Assembly (NCBI RefSeq): GCF_025244925.1 | Contig: NZ_CP104275.1 | Coordinates: 310,001 to 374,000 of the forward strand | Source: Arthrobacter zhaoxinii | Lineage (GTDB): Bacteria; Actinomycetota; Actinomycetes; Actinomycetales; Micrococcaceae | Reading direction: 5' to 3' | Length of the DNA: 64,000 nucleotides | In this document: positions 44,401-54,147 of the stretch, one piece after another | Position numbering within the stretch: the stretch's first letter is position 1 | How the letters are laid out: each line of letters starts with the position of its first letter | The notes under the pieces: generated by a model | What the model was told of the DNA's origin: nothing | The model's input: only the letters and a program-made list of their open reading frames with translations | The model's database searches: none | Translations under genes and position numbers: made by a program

Positions 44401-45212
44401 CAGTCGAGCGGATTGAGGTCCGGCCGGGGAACGGGCTGGTAGGTGGGGGAGGTGGGATTGGCGTCATAGTCATCGCCCACGAGGTCGTAGCCGCCGATGA
44501 ACTTAGCGGGATCAATAAGACCGCTTTCAGCGGCGGGAATGGTGGCTGATGCCTGCGCTGCTGCGTAGGCCTCGAGGGTACCGGGGCCGCCGAAGTCACT
44601 GTGGGTGTAGTCGATGCCGGTATCCAGGACAGCGATGGTGATGCCCTCGCCGGTCTGCTGACGCTCCACCCAGGTGTTCAGGGCACGGGTGTCGATGTCT
44701 GCACCCTTGTTGTCGATGTGCTTCGGCACGATCTTGGTGATGCGGGCAACGTCCGTACGGCCTGCCAGATCGCGGATGGCCTCTGCATCGCCCACAATGG
44801 CGGTGCCGGGGAGGGTATTGGTGGTGGTGTAGAGAGTGCTTGCGGCGGCTTCCTGCGCCACGGATTCGGCCTGTGAGGTGATGTCGCTGCGGATCTCTTC
44901 GACCAGCGGCTTGTTCACCACCGGCTCCGCTTTGCCTTCCTTGACTGCATCGGGCTGTGTCTGTTCAAAGGCGCCTTCGCCGGTGAACTGCACGTAGACC
45001 GACACCTTGCCGGATGCGTCCCGCAGGCTGGGGGATACCTTCTGCTCAGCGAACCGCTGGACCGGGATACCCTCTGCCAGTTCGGACGCGCCGTTAGCGG
45101 GTGCCTCGGTGGCCTGGGCTGGAAGGCCCACTCCCAAGCCTACTGTGAGTGCGATCCCGGCGAATGCGGCAGTGACAACCGCGCCGGGTTTGTGATGGAT
45201 GGACAATCTCAT
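41418..45212 (-). CDS. Secreted subtilisin-like serine protease (S8) with PA domain
   Basis: A 1264-residue secreted protease. It has a signal peptide (cleavage near PAQA, residue 34) and an inhibitor-like propeptide. The catalytic triad is Asp197 (VLDTGIDYTHSDF), His274 (GGHGSHVAG) and Ser624 (SSGTSMATPHVAG). A protease-associated insertion lies at about 440-570. Fn3-like beta regions follow, then a Pro/Thr/Lys linker, a small beta domain and a Gly/His-rich tail (GGNGHGGGHGGGRG). No sortase signal is seen. AAGGAG precedes ATG 45212. It probably digests extracellular protein; the tail may bind metal or the wall. Confidence 0.93.
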   Translation of the reverse strand: MRLSIHHKPGAVVTAAFAGIALTVGLGVGLPAQATEAPANGASELAEGIPVQRFAEQKVSPSLRDASGKVSVYVQFTGEGAFEQTQPDAVKEGKAEPVVNKPLVEEIRSDITSQAESVAQEAAASTLYTTTNTLPGTAIVGDAEAIRDLAGRTDVARITKIVPKHIDNKGADIDTRALNTWVERQQTGEGITIAVLDTGIDYTHSDFGGPGTLEAYAAAQASATIPAAESGLIDPAKFIGGYDLVGDDYDANPTSPTYQPVPRPDLNPLDCGGHGSHVAGTAAGYGTNNDGSAFRGDYSTLTAEQVDSMRIGPGSAPDAQLVSIRVFGCAGSSEVVGQALDYVLDPNGDGDFSDRAQVVNMSLGSDYSPVDDPENDIVNKLTEQGILSVVASGNAGDVYDIGGSPGNAKSALTVASTIGTRVTLDRADVIAPAGSTEPAAAVAGQYSSNFNYSAVTEAQLTGDVVMAPADNRFGCNAFPAGSLTGKWVWIQWEENGAFPCGSGVRFNNAQAAGATGVVLDSPRSVFESGIGGNTAIPGIQLNVDSSDRLRPAAEAGALTLHLSPAYMATTSAPSGVGDTVSPFTSRGVHGSNGIVKPDVAAPGSAIGSAAVGSGTGAAVSSGTSMATPHVAGIAALLYAATDLNPYEIKTAIMNTATHDLLTASGAVQGPNRVGAGRVDALDALNNKVLAYATEDPALTSVNFGVMELGKEALVLTRQVTVENKSDRPVSYNVSYLQASTMPGVVISTTPSVNVPGNGKATVDVTLSISDPAALAKTIDPAADTEQAGISRQFLADVSGRVQFAGNGTPTLRVPVYSAPKPTSEMSAGKEIAFADSEALKSTVTLQGRELIQGTGASRYLSLVSPLVLGAESPRLDSVKMDSMYAMDVQAVGASSTIPTLKAAGGDLQTSVVNFGVSTWANWPMLGGAFEIDVEIDTNGDSVPDFVTVTSRAADVDLVLATTYRLNADGTAVAVDQTGANGVQGGTDTNTFDTNAVALPVSATALGLDVNAASAPLRYRVTTWNPYSVDEQGESVPVDTTEYVPFDAANPALTFAGATPDSLFADVNGGKIDVTRSAGTTDAKALFLHLHNATGDLSGANGDGGKAEVVPVKVPAKVVPVPTPTPTSTATPKPTATPKPTPTKTATPKPTPTKPTPANPVSAVSKCSGSGAEIAVTVKNTGTKQVNATVKSSYGTATVNKLDPGKSKSVVIKTRQSSIKVGDVTVNLTSTGKGKVEKATYKDRFEAQKCKGGNGHGGGHGGGRG
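41733..41861 (-). repeat. Pro/Thr/Lys repeat linker in the subtilase
   Basis: About 43 residues made of TPTPT, TATPKP and TPTKP units, encoded by short degenerate repeats. It separates the catalytic part from the C-terminal beta domain and is likely extended and possibly glycosylated. Confidence 0.75.
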
Positions 45213-45539
45213 TGCGCTCCTTGAACAGTCCACCGAGCGCTACCGGGCATGTCCAGGAGACAATTGCACGGCTGCTGACACACTGCGGCAGGTTTTCCGT
45301 TGTGCCTCCAACCCCCGTAAGGAGTGTCAGCGTGCACGTAACGGCCCCCAAATCCATGCAGCCGTAGGGTCACCATAGAGGACCATTCGTGCGGTGCAAA
45401 GGTTGGTGTTCACATTGTCGAATTACTAGTTCGACCCTTGTTATTTGCTAAGTAAGGATGTAGGTTCCCGCAGCTGCAACTAAGAATTTCGTTCCCGGTT
45501 ACCGCGCTTTTGCGTTCGGATGTATTCCCCCCATAACAA
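45213..45539. other. Upstream region of the subtilase gene
   Basis: 327 bases without a convincing gene. A perfect dyad GTCGAA-N7-TTCGAC (45417-45435) is the clearest feature and may be an operator. The region is poorer in GC than coding sequence. Promoter elements for the protease could not be fixed. Confidence 0.4.
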
Positions 45540-45572
45540 AAAGAGCCCTCCCGTTTCCCGGGAAGGCTCTTT
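45540..45572 (-). terminator. Terminator of thiD
   Basis: AAAGAGCC-C-TCCCG pairs with CGGGA-A-GGCTCTTT around a five-base loop, followed on the minus strand by TTTTTG. It lies 30 bases after the thiD stop. Confidence 0.85.
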
Positions 45573-45601
45573 CCGTTCTTCTTTTCCGCGGAGGGCGGCA
45601 G

Positions 45602-46447
45602 TTACAGGGCCGGACCCTGCCCGGCGTTGCCCTGCCACAGCGCATCGAACGGAGCGTTGGAGGACACGCGGTTGCGGATTCCTTCGGTGACGAACGCCTT
45701 GGCGGTTTTGGCCGCTTCCAGCGGCGTTGCGCCCTTGCCCAGTTCGGCGGTGATAGCCGCGGCCAGGGTGCAGCCGGCGCCGCTGACGGCTACCTCGCCC
45801 ACCTTGGGAGCCCGCAGCACCTCCATGGTTTCGCCGTCGTAAAAGACGTCGACGGCGTCGTCGCCTTCCAGACGGACGCCGCCCTTGGCCAGGACCACGG
45901 CTCTGCTGGCGTCATGGATGCGGCGGGCCGCTTCCTTCAGGTCTTCCACGGTCTCAATGGAATCCATGCCGGACAGGGACATGGACTCGAAGTGGTTGGG
46001 GGTGACGAAGGTGGCCAGGGGAAGGATCTGGGCCTTGAGCGCCTTGTCGGTGTCCAGCGCGGCGCCCGGTTCCTGGCCCTTGCAGATAAGCACCGGGTCC
46101 AGCACGAGGTTCTTCCAGTCCTGGGCCTGCAGCGCCTTGGCGACGACGTCGATGGTCGCCGGGGTGCCGAGCATGCCGATTTTGACCGTGTCCAGGTCAT
46201 AAGCGGTCGTGATGGCTTCGAGCTGATCGCTAATGACCTGCGGATCGACCGGCACGAAGCGGTGGTTCCAGGAGTCGTTGGGGTCGAAGGACACAATGCA
46301 CGTCAGTGCGGTAATGCCGTAGACGCCCAGTTCCTGGAAGGTCTTCAGATCGGCCTGGGCACCGGCCCCGCCGGTGGCTTCCGAGCCGGCGATAGTGAGC
46401 GTGACGGCCGGAGCGGAGGGCGCAGAAGTGTGTGTGTTAGCAGACAT
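45602..46447 (-). CDS. thiD: Hydroxymethylpyrimidine/phosphomethylpyrimidine kinase
   Basis: A 281-residue ribokinase-fold enzyme of thiamine biosynthesis or salvage. Substrate-site GSEATGGAGAQADLKTF opens the domain, TVKIGMLGT and DPVLICKG follow, and the anion hole with catalytic Cys is VSGAGCTLAAA. Pyridoxal kinase activity occurs in some relatives and cannot be excluded. ATG 46447 is used because GGAAG precedes it. No other thiamine genes are in view. Confidence 0.9.
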   Translation of the reverse strand: MSANTHTSAPSAPAVTLTIAGSEATGGAGAQADLKTFQELGVYGITALTCIVSFDPNDSWNHRFVPVDPQVISDQLEAITTAYDLDTVKIGMLGTPATIDVVAKALQAQDWKNLVLDPVLICKGQEPGAALDTDKALKAQILPLATFVTPNHFESMSLSGMDSIETVEDLKEAARRIHDASRAVVLAKGGVRLEGDDAVDVFYDGETMEVLRAPKVGEVAVSGAGCTLAAAITAELGKGATPLEAAKTAKAFVTEGIRNRVSSNAPFDALWQGNAGQGPAL

Positions 46448-46555
46448 GGGTCTATCTTCCACCCAAACCGCCGAAACCGGCCACCCATGTGAGACGCCCC
46501 GTGACGGCGGGCCGCCGTCGTCGTGCCGCCGTCGTCGTGCCGCACCCGGTGCCGG

Positions 46556-47209
46556 CTATCCTTCCCGCCGGACGCCGCGGAGCAGGTGGACCACGTCTTC
46601 CAGAATGCTGCGGACCACCGGCAGCCGGGACAGGATGACGAGTTTGGCGATCAATGGCGCCAGATTCGCGGCCAGCCGGTGGGACCTGCGCTGCCCGGGG
46701 GAGCGGTCGTACACCCAGAAGAAGGTGATGCCCATATGCATCAGCCAGAGCAGTTCGGGCAGGTCGCTGCGGAGCGCCACGGGCGGCTGCGGCCGGGCAC
46801 TCGCCACCGCCTGCCGGAACATCGCGATGGACTTGCCGCGGCCGACCGCGTCGTCGTCGCGGCGGTGCGGTGCCATGGCGTCGCGCAGGAAATGTACGCC
46901 GAAGGCGTGGTAGGGCTCCATCGTGGTCAGGCCCGAGGAGAAGATGGCCAACAGGTTCTCGCCCAGGTTGTGCCCCTCGCGGATCTGCGGCAGCGCAAGC
47001 GAGCGGTGCTCATCCTGGAGGGAGCGGTACAGCTCGTGGATGAGGTCGTCCTTGGAACGGAAATAGTAGTAGGCGTTGCCTACGGAGACATCTGCCTCCA
47101 GCGCGATGGCGCGCATGGTGGTCTTTTCGTAGCCCTGTGAGGCAAAGAGGCGCAGTGCCGTATCGATGAGGAGCCGGCGCGTCTGTTCGCTCTTGGCGGT
47201 GGCGGCCAA
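46556..47209 (-). CDS. TetR-family transcriptional regulator
   Basis: A 217-residue regulator with a canonical TetR HTH (about 8-56: TRRLLIDTALRLFASQGYEKTTMRAIA, then SVGNAYYYFRSKDDLI). The C-terminal domain has FWVYDRSPGQRRS. The start is TTG with GGGAG upstream. A perfect 18-bp palindrome lies 46 bases upstream, a likely autoregulatory site. Genes under its control could include the divergent transporter at 47404. Confidence 0.88.
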   Translation of the reverse strand: MAATAKSEQTRRLLIDTALRLFASQGYEKTTMRAIALEADVSVGNAYYYFRSKDDLIHELYRSLQDEHRSLALPQIREGHNLGENLLAIFSSGLTTMEPYHAFGVHFLRDAMAPHRRDDDAVGRGKSIAMFRQAVASARPQPPVALRSDLPELLWLMHMGITFFWVYDRSPGQRRSHRLAANLAPLIAKLVILSRLPVVRSILEDVVHLLRGVRREG

Positions 47210-47254
47210 TGATGCTCCCTTATGCAGTATTTCCAGCGTTCAGTAGACCACATC

Positions 47255-47272
47255 TTTTGAACGTGTTCAAAA
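47255..47272. promoter_or_regulatory. Perfect 18-bp operator TTTTGAAC-GT-GTTCAAAA
   Basis: Eight-base arms with a two-base centre lie between the TetR gene and the divergent transporter gene. Symmetry and place are typical of a TetR-dimer operator. Confidence 0.65.
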
Positions 47273-47403
47273 AGGAGTATGCGCCGCGTTCCGGCCGGTC
47301 GTGGCAGAATGGATGCGGCCCTGCGGGGCTGCCCGGGGCAGCGGGCACAGTGCTAATACAGCCGGCGAAAGCCAGGCGAACCACTAACCGAACGGAAAAT
47401 GCC

Positions 47404-48138
47404 ATGAATGCACAGCCACGGGCAGCTGTGAAAACCGCCGCAGCCTACGCCTCCCGCGGGAGCTCCCAGTACGACCTGATCCTCACCCTGATGTGCGTGG
47501 TCATTGTCATTTCGAATATCGGCGCAACCAAGGGCGTGCAGTTTTCCCTTCCCGGCGGCTGGGACATTGTCACCGACGGAGGGTTTTTCCTCTTCCCGCT
47601 CGCGTACATCCTGGGTGATGTGGTCAGCGAGGTGTACGGCTTCAAAGCCGCCCGCCGGGCCATCTTCGCCGGCTTTGCGATGGCGCTTCTCGCCGTCGTC
47701 AGTTTTGCCGTAATCATTGCGCTGCCGGGATTCAACGACGCCTACGGCCTGGAAAAGCAGGCCGCGCTGGAGGCGGCGCTGGGACCGGTCTGGCAGATTG
47801 TGGCCGCGAGCCTGCTCGGGTTCCTTGCCGGCCAGCTACTCAACTCCCTGGTGCTCACGCGGATGAAGGATCGGTTCCGGGAGAAGGCGCTGGCCGGACG
47901 GCTGATGGCCTCCACCGGAGTGGGGGAGTTCGCCGACACCCTGATTTTCTGTGCCATTGCGGCTCCGGTGATCGGGATTACCGACGCCGGCGGGTTCCTC
48001 AATTACGTCCTCTTCGGCTTCCTTTACAAGACACTAATTGAGTACCTCTTTGTGCCGGTCACGGCCATGGTGATCCGGGCGATCAAGAAGCGCGAGCCTA
48101 CCTATGCCGAGGCTGCGCTGGAGCCGGTGGCGGTGTAG
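47404..48138 (+). CDS. Queuosine precursor transporter (VUT/YhhQ family)
   Basis: A 244-residue inner-membrane protein with about six helices. YhhQ-family signatures are the N-terminal MCVVIVISNIGATKGVQF, FPLAYILGDVVSEVYGFKAARRAI, and GEFADTLIFCAIA. Members import queuine, preQ1 or preQ0. The tgt gene, whose product uses such a base, lies 380 bases downstream in convergent orientation. ATG 47404 starts the homology. The 194-base leader includes a GCTGCC/GGCAGC hairpin (47328-47342), but I could not match a preQ1 riboswitch. Confidence 0.88.
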   Translation: MNAQPRAAVKTAAAYASRGSSQYDLILTLMCVVIVISNIGATKGVQFSLPGGWDIVTDGGFFLFPLAYILGDVVSEVYGFKAARRAIFAGFAMALLAVVSFAVIIALPGFNDAYGLEKQAALEAALGPVWQIVAASLLGFLAGQLLNSLVLTRMKDRFREKALAGRLMASTGVGEFADTLIFCAIAAPVIGITDAGGFLNYVLFGFLYKTLIEYLFVPVTAMVIRAIKKREPTYAEAALEPVAV

Positions 48139-48233
48139 CGGGTTCGTGCCGGGAGTGGAAGAAATCCTTTTCCCGATGTGCAAAGGTTGGGGAACGCACG
48201 CGTAACACGTCCCCCAGTACGGCAGGAGCAAAC

Positions 48234-48440
48234 ATGAGCAACCAAGAACCAGTCCCGAACCCCGGTGCCAAGGCAGTAGACGAAAACCTGGCCGGAACAC
48301 GGGAGGAATTCAACGACGAAGTCACCCGGGTGATGATCGAGGACGCGCAGGAGGATTCGAAGTCCGGAGACGAGGAACGGGATTCCCAGCCCGCCCTGGA
48401 AGAGGACGAAGAAACCATGGCTAAGCCGGACAATTCCTAG
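48234..48440 (+). CDS. Small acidic protein of unknown function
   Basis: A 68-residue, strongly acidic, hydrophilic and probably disordered protein (for example EDAQEDSKSGDEERD and EEDEET). AGGAG lies five bases before the ATG. No domain is recognised. It is a plausible real gene because of the ribosome site and its position, but support is limited. Confidence 0.6.
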   Translation: MSNQEPVPNPGAKAVDENLAGTREEFNDEVTRVMIEDAQEDSKSGDEERDSQPALEEDEETMAKPDNS

Positions 48441-48468
48441 CAGCCGTTTCAGCTCCAGGCCAGGACTG

Positions 48469-49858
<1,390 letters not shown>

Positions 49859-49966
49859 TTATTCAGCCCTGCGCTTCCCCGGGGATAGGTTGGATGGGCG
49901 GAAATTGAACCCGGTGACGAACCGGACGGAATACGCCCGCACCCCTCCTATTCCAACGGAACGAAA

Positions 49967-51034
49967 GTGCCGGCGGTACGAAAGGCAGAGGCCTTCCCCT
50001 TGACGCACCTGCAAGAGATGTTCAGGATCGCTCCGGCGAACAATGACCACCACGCGGCTATCCGGTGTGCCATCGGCCTGGGAGTGCCGCTTTTCCTCGT
50101 GCTTTTCCTGGGCCGGCTCGATCTCGCCATCTTCGCGACGTTCGGCGCCTTCACCGGGATTTACGGCCGGAACGAACCGCACCGCCAGCGCCTGGGCCAT
50201 CAGGGCCGCGCCGGAGCGCTGATGCTTGCAGTGATTCTGGCGGCGGCATTGAGTGCACGCCTGGACCTCGACGCCTGGGGAACCGTGGTGGGCACGACGG
50301 CGGTCGCCGGGCTGGGGACGGTGGTCACGGGCTTCTGGCGGCTGCGTCCCGTCGGCTCGCTGTTCCACATCTTTGCCTTCGCAGCGATCTCTTCGGTTCC
50401 GAACCAGCCCCCGCTCTGGCAGGGCATGCTCGCTGCCGTCCTGACAGTGGTCTTTTCCCTCCTGGTGGGCCTTTCCGGAATGCTGGTGCGCCGGTACCGC
50501 ACCGCATGGAACAAGCCCGAGCGCCCGCGGTTCTCCGCAGCCCAGCGGCGCCTCATCTACAGCGACGGGCTGCAGTACGCGGGGGCAGCCGTCATTGCCG
50601 GGTCCATCGCCACGCTGTTGGGAATCGGCCACAACTACTGGGCGATGGTGGCCGCCACCGTTCCACTGATCGGCGCGACCGTCCGCCACCGGGTCCACCG
50701 CGGCCTGCAGCGTATCCTCGGGACGTTCGGGGGCCTCCTGCTGACGGCACTGATCCTGCTTCCGGGGCTAGAGCCCTGGCAGATGGTCCTGGTGATTGCC
50801 GCCTGCCAGTTCGGCGCGGAAATGTTCATTGCCCGGCAGTACGCCCTCGCGCAGGTGGTGGTCACCCCGCTGGCACTGGTCAGCACGGAGCTGGCCCACC
50901 CGAGCAACCCCATGGAGCTGCTGCGGGACCGAGGCATCGAAACCCTGATCGGCGCCGTCGTCGGCATGGCCGTTGTGGTGGCCGCGCACCTACGGCAGCA
51001 ACGCCTGCTCCGGAAGCAGGCGCAGCAGGACTAG
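49967..51034 (+). CDS. FUSC/aromatic-acid-exporter-like membrane protein
   Basis: A 355-residue membrane protein with two sets of about five helices separated by a basic cytoplasmic segment (RRYRTAWNKPERPRF). This is the duplicated pattern of FUSC/ArAE-type exporters. The short family motif GHNYWAMVAATVPLIG, with a tightly packed helix, recalls FUSC proteins. Substrate is unknown. GTG start at 49967. Its stop overlaps that of the convergent gene in CTAG (51031-51034). Confidence 0.8.
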   Translation: MPAVRKAEAFPLTHLQEMFRIAPANNDHHAAIRCAIGLGVPLFLVLFLGRLDLAIFATFGAFTGIYGRNEPHRQRLGHQGRAGALMLAVILAAALSARLDLDAWGTVVGTTAVAGLGTVVTGFWRLRPVGSLFHIFAFAAISSVPNQPPLWQGMLAAVLTVVFSLLVGLSGMLVRRYRTAWNKPERPRFSAAQRRLIYSDGLQYAGAAVIAGSIATLLGIGHNYWAMVAATVPLIGATVRHRVHRGLQRILGTFGGLLLTALILLPGLEPWQMVLVIAACQFGAEMFIARQYALAQVVVTPLALVSTELAHPSNPMELLRDRGIETLIGAVVGMAVVVAAHLRQQRLLRKQAQQD

Positions 51035-51897
51035 CCGCGTACGGCGATCAGCTCGGTGCGGATGCGCCGGTCCAGTTCGGCGTCGGAGAGCGTCTGCGAC
51101 CCGCCGTGGGAGCGCAGGTACAGCAGCGCGTTCAGCCGCAGGACCCGCCATTCCCGTTCGTTCTTGTCGTTTCCGGCCTCAGCGGCGCGGTGGATTTCAC
51201 GGTCGTAGAGGTTCGGTTCGTTCAGCTGGCGCTGCAGCAGTTCCGCCGCCAGCTTGGCCTTCATCGGGTCCGTCTCGGACTTGTCCGCAGCACGCACGGC
51301 ATGGCTGTACGCGGCGGCGCTCTCGGCGTCGCCGGCCTCATGGGTGATGTGCGCCGCCAGGGCCAGAACGCCCTGAATCCAGTTCCACCGGCCGAAGTTC
51401 CCGTCAAACGGCAGCCCGGTGATGACGTTGCAGACCTTCAGGGAATTCTCCGCATCACCAAGATCGATGAAGAGAATGTGGGCAAGGTCGCGCACATCCT
51501 GCAGGTGGCTGCCGGATTTCACGTTCAGCCCGCGCTCGAGCCGCGCCGCAATTTCCTGCACGGCACGGTTATCCGGATGCGCCGCCGCAGCATCGGCGAT
51601 GATGTCGGCGGCGTTGTCTTCCTCCGAAGGCACCTTCCGGACAGCGTCCGACGGCGCGCCCTCAGGTGCCGGGGCCTGCACGCGGACGGCGGAGCCGTAG
51701 GCCAGCCGAAGCGAGGTTCCGTCATCGAGTTTGGCGATAACGAGTGCGGGGACGCCGAAATCATCGGCCTCCACACTGGTTCCGGCTACCGGAGCCAGTG
51801 GTTCTGCGGCACCCTCACCCGGGACAAGGATCTGTCCGGGGGCAAGCAGTTCCGCGTTGACCCGGAACGCGTACGTTTCCGGCAGGCTCTCAGACAT
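51031..51897 (-). CDS. Conserved hypothetical protein
   Basis: A 288-residue soluble protein I do not recognise confidently. Residues 1-75 look like a small beta region; 90-288 are helical, with Ala-rich repeats (AAAYSHAVRAADK, LAAELLQRQLN) that suggest a TPR-like array. Similar proteins occur in Arthrobacter as hypothetical proteins. AAGGAA lies before the ATG. It ends in a four-base stop overlap with the convergent FUSC-like gene. Confidence 0.75.
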   Translation of the reverse strand: MSESLPETYAFRVNAELLAPGQILVPGEGAAEPLAPVAGTSVEADDFGVPALVIAKLDDGTSLRLAYGSAVRVQAPAPEGAPSDAVRKVPSEEDNAADIIADAAAAHPDNRAVQEIAARLERGLNVKSGSHLQDVRDLAHILFIDLGDAENSLKVCNVITGLPFDGNFGRWNWIQGVLALAAHITHEAGDAESAAAYSHAVRAADKSETDPMKAKLAAELLQRQLNEPNLYDREIHRAAEAGNDKNEREWRVLRLNALLYLRSHGGSQTLSDAELDRRIRTELIAVRG

Positions 51898-51967
51898 TGG
51901 ATTCCTTCGTGATTGGACCTCGGCTCCCCAGAACCTTCAGTATATAAAGCTTGCAGCCGCGCCTTTT

Positions 51968-52507
51968 TCAGCGTCCCCAGCCGGCCGAGGCCAGCGCCTG
52001 CCGCAGCAGGTCTCCCCGGCCGCCGGAGAACTCGGCGTAAATAGCCGGGCTGAGAGCTTCGTCGGGGGTAAGCCAGGACAGTTCCAGTGCGTCCTGGCGG
52101 GGATTGCATTCACCGGTCACCGGAATCAGATATGCGAGCGCGACGGCGTGCTGGCGCTCGTCCGTGAGCCCGCTCTGGGAGGGGGAGGGGAAATATTCCG
52201 CAACGGCGAACGGCACCAGCGTGGGCGGCAACTGCGGCAGTGCCATGGGTCCCAGATCCTTCTCCAGGTTGCGCAGCAGGGCACCGCGGATAGTCTCGCG
52301 GTACATCACCCGGCCCGAAACGAAGGAACGTATCATCTGGCCTTCCGGGGTCGCCTGCAGCAGCAGCCCCACTTCCGTGACGTAGCCCAGCGGGTCGCAC
52401 CGCACCGGCACGGCCTCGACGTAGACCATGGGCAGACGCTGCCGGGCTTCGTAGAGATCTTCCTCGGAAAGCCAGCCTGGATACGGGTCAGGAGTACGAA
52501 CGTTCAT
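51968..52507 (-). CDS. NUDIX-like protein (DUF4916 type)
   Basis: A 179-residue protein with a NUDIX fold pattern. The Nudix-box position reads GRVMYRETIRGALLRNLEKDLG: the first Gly and Glu remain, but the REUxEE core is changed to RNLEKD, so hydrolase activity is doubtful. The N-terminus PYPGWLSEEDLYEAR and the segment YVEAVPVRCDP are typical of the actinobacterial DUF4916 group. Confidence 0.8.
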   Translation of the reverse strand: MNVRTPDPYPGWLSEEDLYEARQRLPMVYVEAVPVRCDPLGYVTEVGLLLQATPEGQMIRSFVSGRVMYRETIRGALLRNLEKDLGPMALPQLPPTLVPFAVAEYFPSPSQSGLTDERQHAVALAYLIPVTGECNPRQDALELSWLTPDEALSPAIYAEFSGGRGDLLRQALASAGWGR

Positions 52508-52643
52508 AGGAGTGTTCTACCTCAAAGGACCCGTGCGCGTCACACGGCACGCTGCGCTTCGGCCCTTGGCTGAACCCGGCGGGAACCGGTTCCGGCCGGT
52601 CCGGACCCTTTCAGCCCGGCAGCCGCCTCCCTAGACTGGGGCC

Positions 52644-53237
52644 ATGACACGAGAGCTCCCGGAGCTTCTCCTGCCGGATGCCGGGGCATGGCGGGAGTGG
52701 CTGGAGCACAATTACGGCTTGTCCTCCGGTGTCCGCCTGGTGCTGGGCAAGAAGGGCGGAAGCGTCACGGAGCTGACGTACCGCCAGGCCCTCGATGAAG
52801 CGCTCTGCTTCGGGTGGATCGACGCGCAGGCAGACAAACGCGACGAAGAAAGCTACCTCCAGAGGTTCCAGCCGCGCGGTCCGCGCAGCAGCTGGTCACT
52901 GCGCAACGTCGGATACATCAACCGGCTGGAAGCGGAAGGCCGGATGCATCCGGCAGGCCGGGATGCCGTGCTCAGCGCGAAGGTGGACGGCCGCTGGGAT
53001 GCCGCCTATGCCGGGTCGGCAACCGCGGAAATCCCGGAGGACCTGCAGGCCGCCATTGCCGCCGTGCCCGCCGCGCAGGAAATGTTCGATGTCCTGACGT
53101 CCCAGAACCGCTTTGCCATGTACTTCAGGCTCAAGGGTCTCAAGACGCAGGCCGGCCGCGAGCGCCGGATCGCCGACTACGTGCAGATGCTCAGTGAACA
53201 CCGGTCTCCCTATCCGCAGAAGCGGAAGCCGGCCTGA
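52644..53237 (+). CDS. YdeI/OmpD-associated family protein
   Basis: A 197-residue protein with the YdeI layout: WREWLEHNYGLSSGVRLVLGKKG, YRQALDEALCFGWIDAQ, RFQPRGPRSSWSLRN and the C-terminal YFRLKGLKTQAGRERRIADYV. The family is linked to stress or antimicrobial peptide tolerance, without a defined reaction. TAGACT ends six bases before the ATG, so the mRNA is probably leaderless. Confidence 0.88.
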   Translation: MTRELPELLLPDAGAWREWLEHNYGLSSGVRLVLGKKGGSVTELTYRQALDEALCFGWIDAQADKRDEESYLQRFQPRGPRSSWSLRNVGYINRLEAEGRMHPAGRDAVLSAKVDGRWDAAYAGSATAEIPEDLQAAIAAVPAAQEMFDVLTSQNRFAMYFRLKGLKTQAGRERRIADYVQMLSEHRSPYPQKRKPA

Positions 53238-53268
53238 CACCTATCCCGAAACCGTCCAGGAGGTCCAT

Positions 53269-54141
53269 ATGTGCCGGCTCTTTGGTATGCATGCCGGGAA
53301 AACTCCGGTCCGGGCAACGTTCTGGCTGCTCACCGCCCCGGACAGTCTGGCCCAGCAGAGCCATAAGGAAGCGGACGGCTTCGGGATAGGCACCTTCACC
53401 CCGAACGGCAGCCCGGTGGTCGATAAAGCGCCCATCGCCGCCTATGCGGATGTCCGGTACGCCAGGGAGGCCCGGGACCTGGAGAGCACCACCTTCCTGG
53501 CGCATGTGCGTTACGCCAGCACCGGCGCGGACACGGCCGTGAATACGCACCCCTTCGAGCAGGACAACCGCCTCCTGGCCCACAACGGGGTGGTGGAGGA
53601 CCTGGACAAGCTCGACGACCGGCTGCGCCAGCTGGAGATGTATCACCTGGTCAAGGGACAGACGGACAGCGAGCGGGTCTTTGCCCTCATCACCGCGGCA
53701 GCCCGGGTGAACGGGGGAGACGTTTCCGCCGCCATCGCGTCCACGCTGACCTGGATAGCGCAGAACCTGCGGCTCTACGCGGTGAACCTGGTTCTCACCA
53801 CCGCCACGGAGCTGTGGGCTGTCCGCTACCCCGACACGCATCCGCTGTACGTCCTCCAGCAGGGGCCGAAGGGTCCGGTGGGGGAGAAGCGCAGCAACCG
53901 GATCAGCGTCCACAGTGACCAGATCCGCCGGGAGAACCGGCCGGAGGTCCTTGTGGCCACCGAGAAAATGGACGCCAACCCCAACTGGCGGCTGCTGGAT
54001 TCCGGGGAAGTCCTGCATGTGGACAGCTACCTCAACATGCAGCGCAGTTTCCCGCTCCCGCAGCACCCGCAGCACCTGATCACCCTCGCGGACCTGGACC
54101 CGGCGGCTGCCGCCTCACAGCACCCGCTGAAGGCCGGCTAG
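53269..54141 (+). CDS. Class II glutamine amidotransferase domain protein
   Basis: A 290-residue protein starting MCRLFG, giving the N-terminal nucleophile Cys2 after Met removal. ADGFGIGTF, HVRYASTG and LLAHNGVVED complete the Ntn-type glutaminase pocket. No synthase domain is attached, so the ammonia acceptor partner is unknown; such stand-alone proteins are similar to YafJ. AGGAGG lies five bases before ATG 53269. Confidence 0.88.
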   Translation: MCRLFGMHAGKTPVRATFWLLTAPDSLAQQSHKEADGFGIGTFTPNGSPVVDKAPIAAYADVRYAREARDLESTTFLAHVRYASTGADTAVNTHPFEQDNRLLAHNGVVEDLDKLDDRLRQLEMYHLVKGQTDSERVFALITAAARVNGGDVSAAIASTLTWIAQNLRLYAVNLVLTTATELWAVRYPDTHPLYVLQQGPKGPVGEKRSNRISVHSDQIRRENRPEVLVATEKMDANPNWRLLDSGEVLHVDSYLNMQRSFPLPQHPQHLITLADLDPAAAASQHPLKAG

Positions 54142-54147
54142 GCGTTC

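Noticed and set aside
45094..45357. A small minus-strand frame (87 codons) spanning the subtilase start.
   Set aside because: It overlaps the signal-peptide region out of frame, has no ribosome site, and yields an Arg/Cys-rich product without homology.
47290..47403. A preQ1 riboswitch before the queuosine-precursor transporter.
   Set aside because: The leader has hairpins and an ACTAA element, but I could not align the conserved loop and pseudoknot of any preQ1 class.
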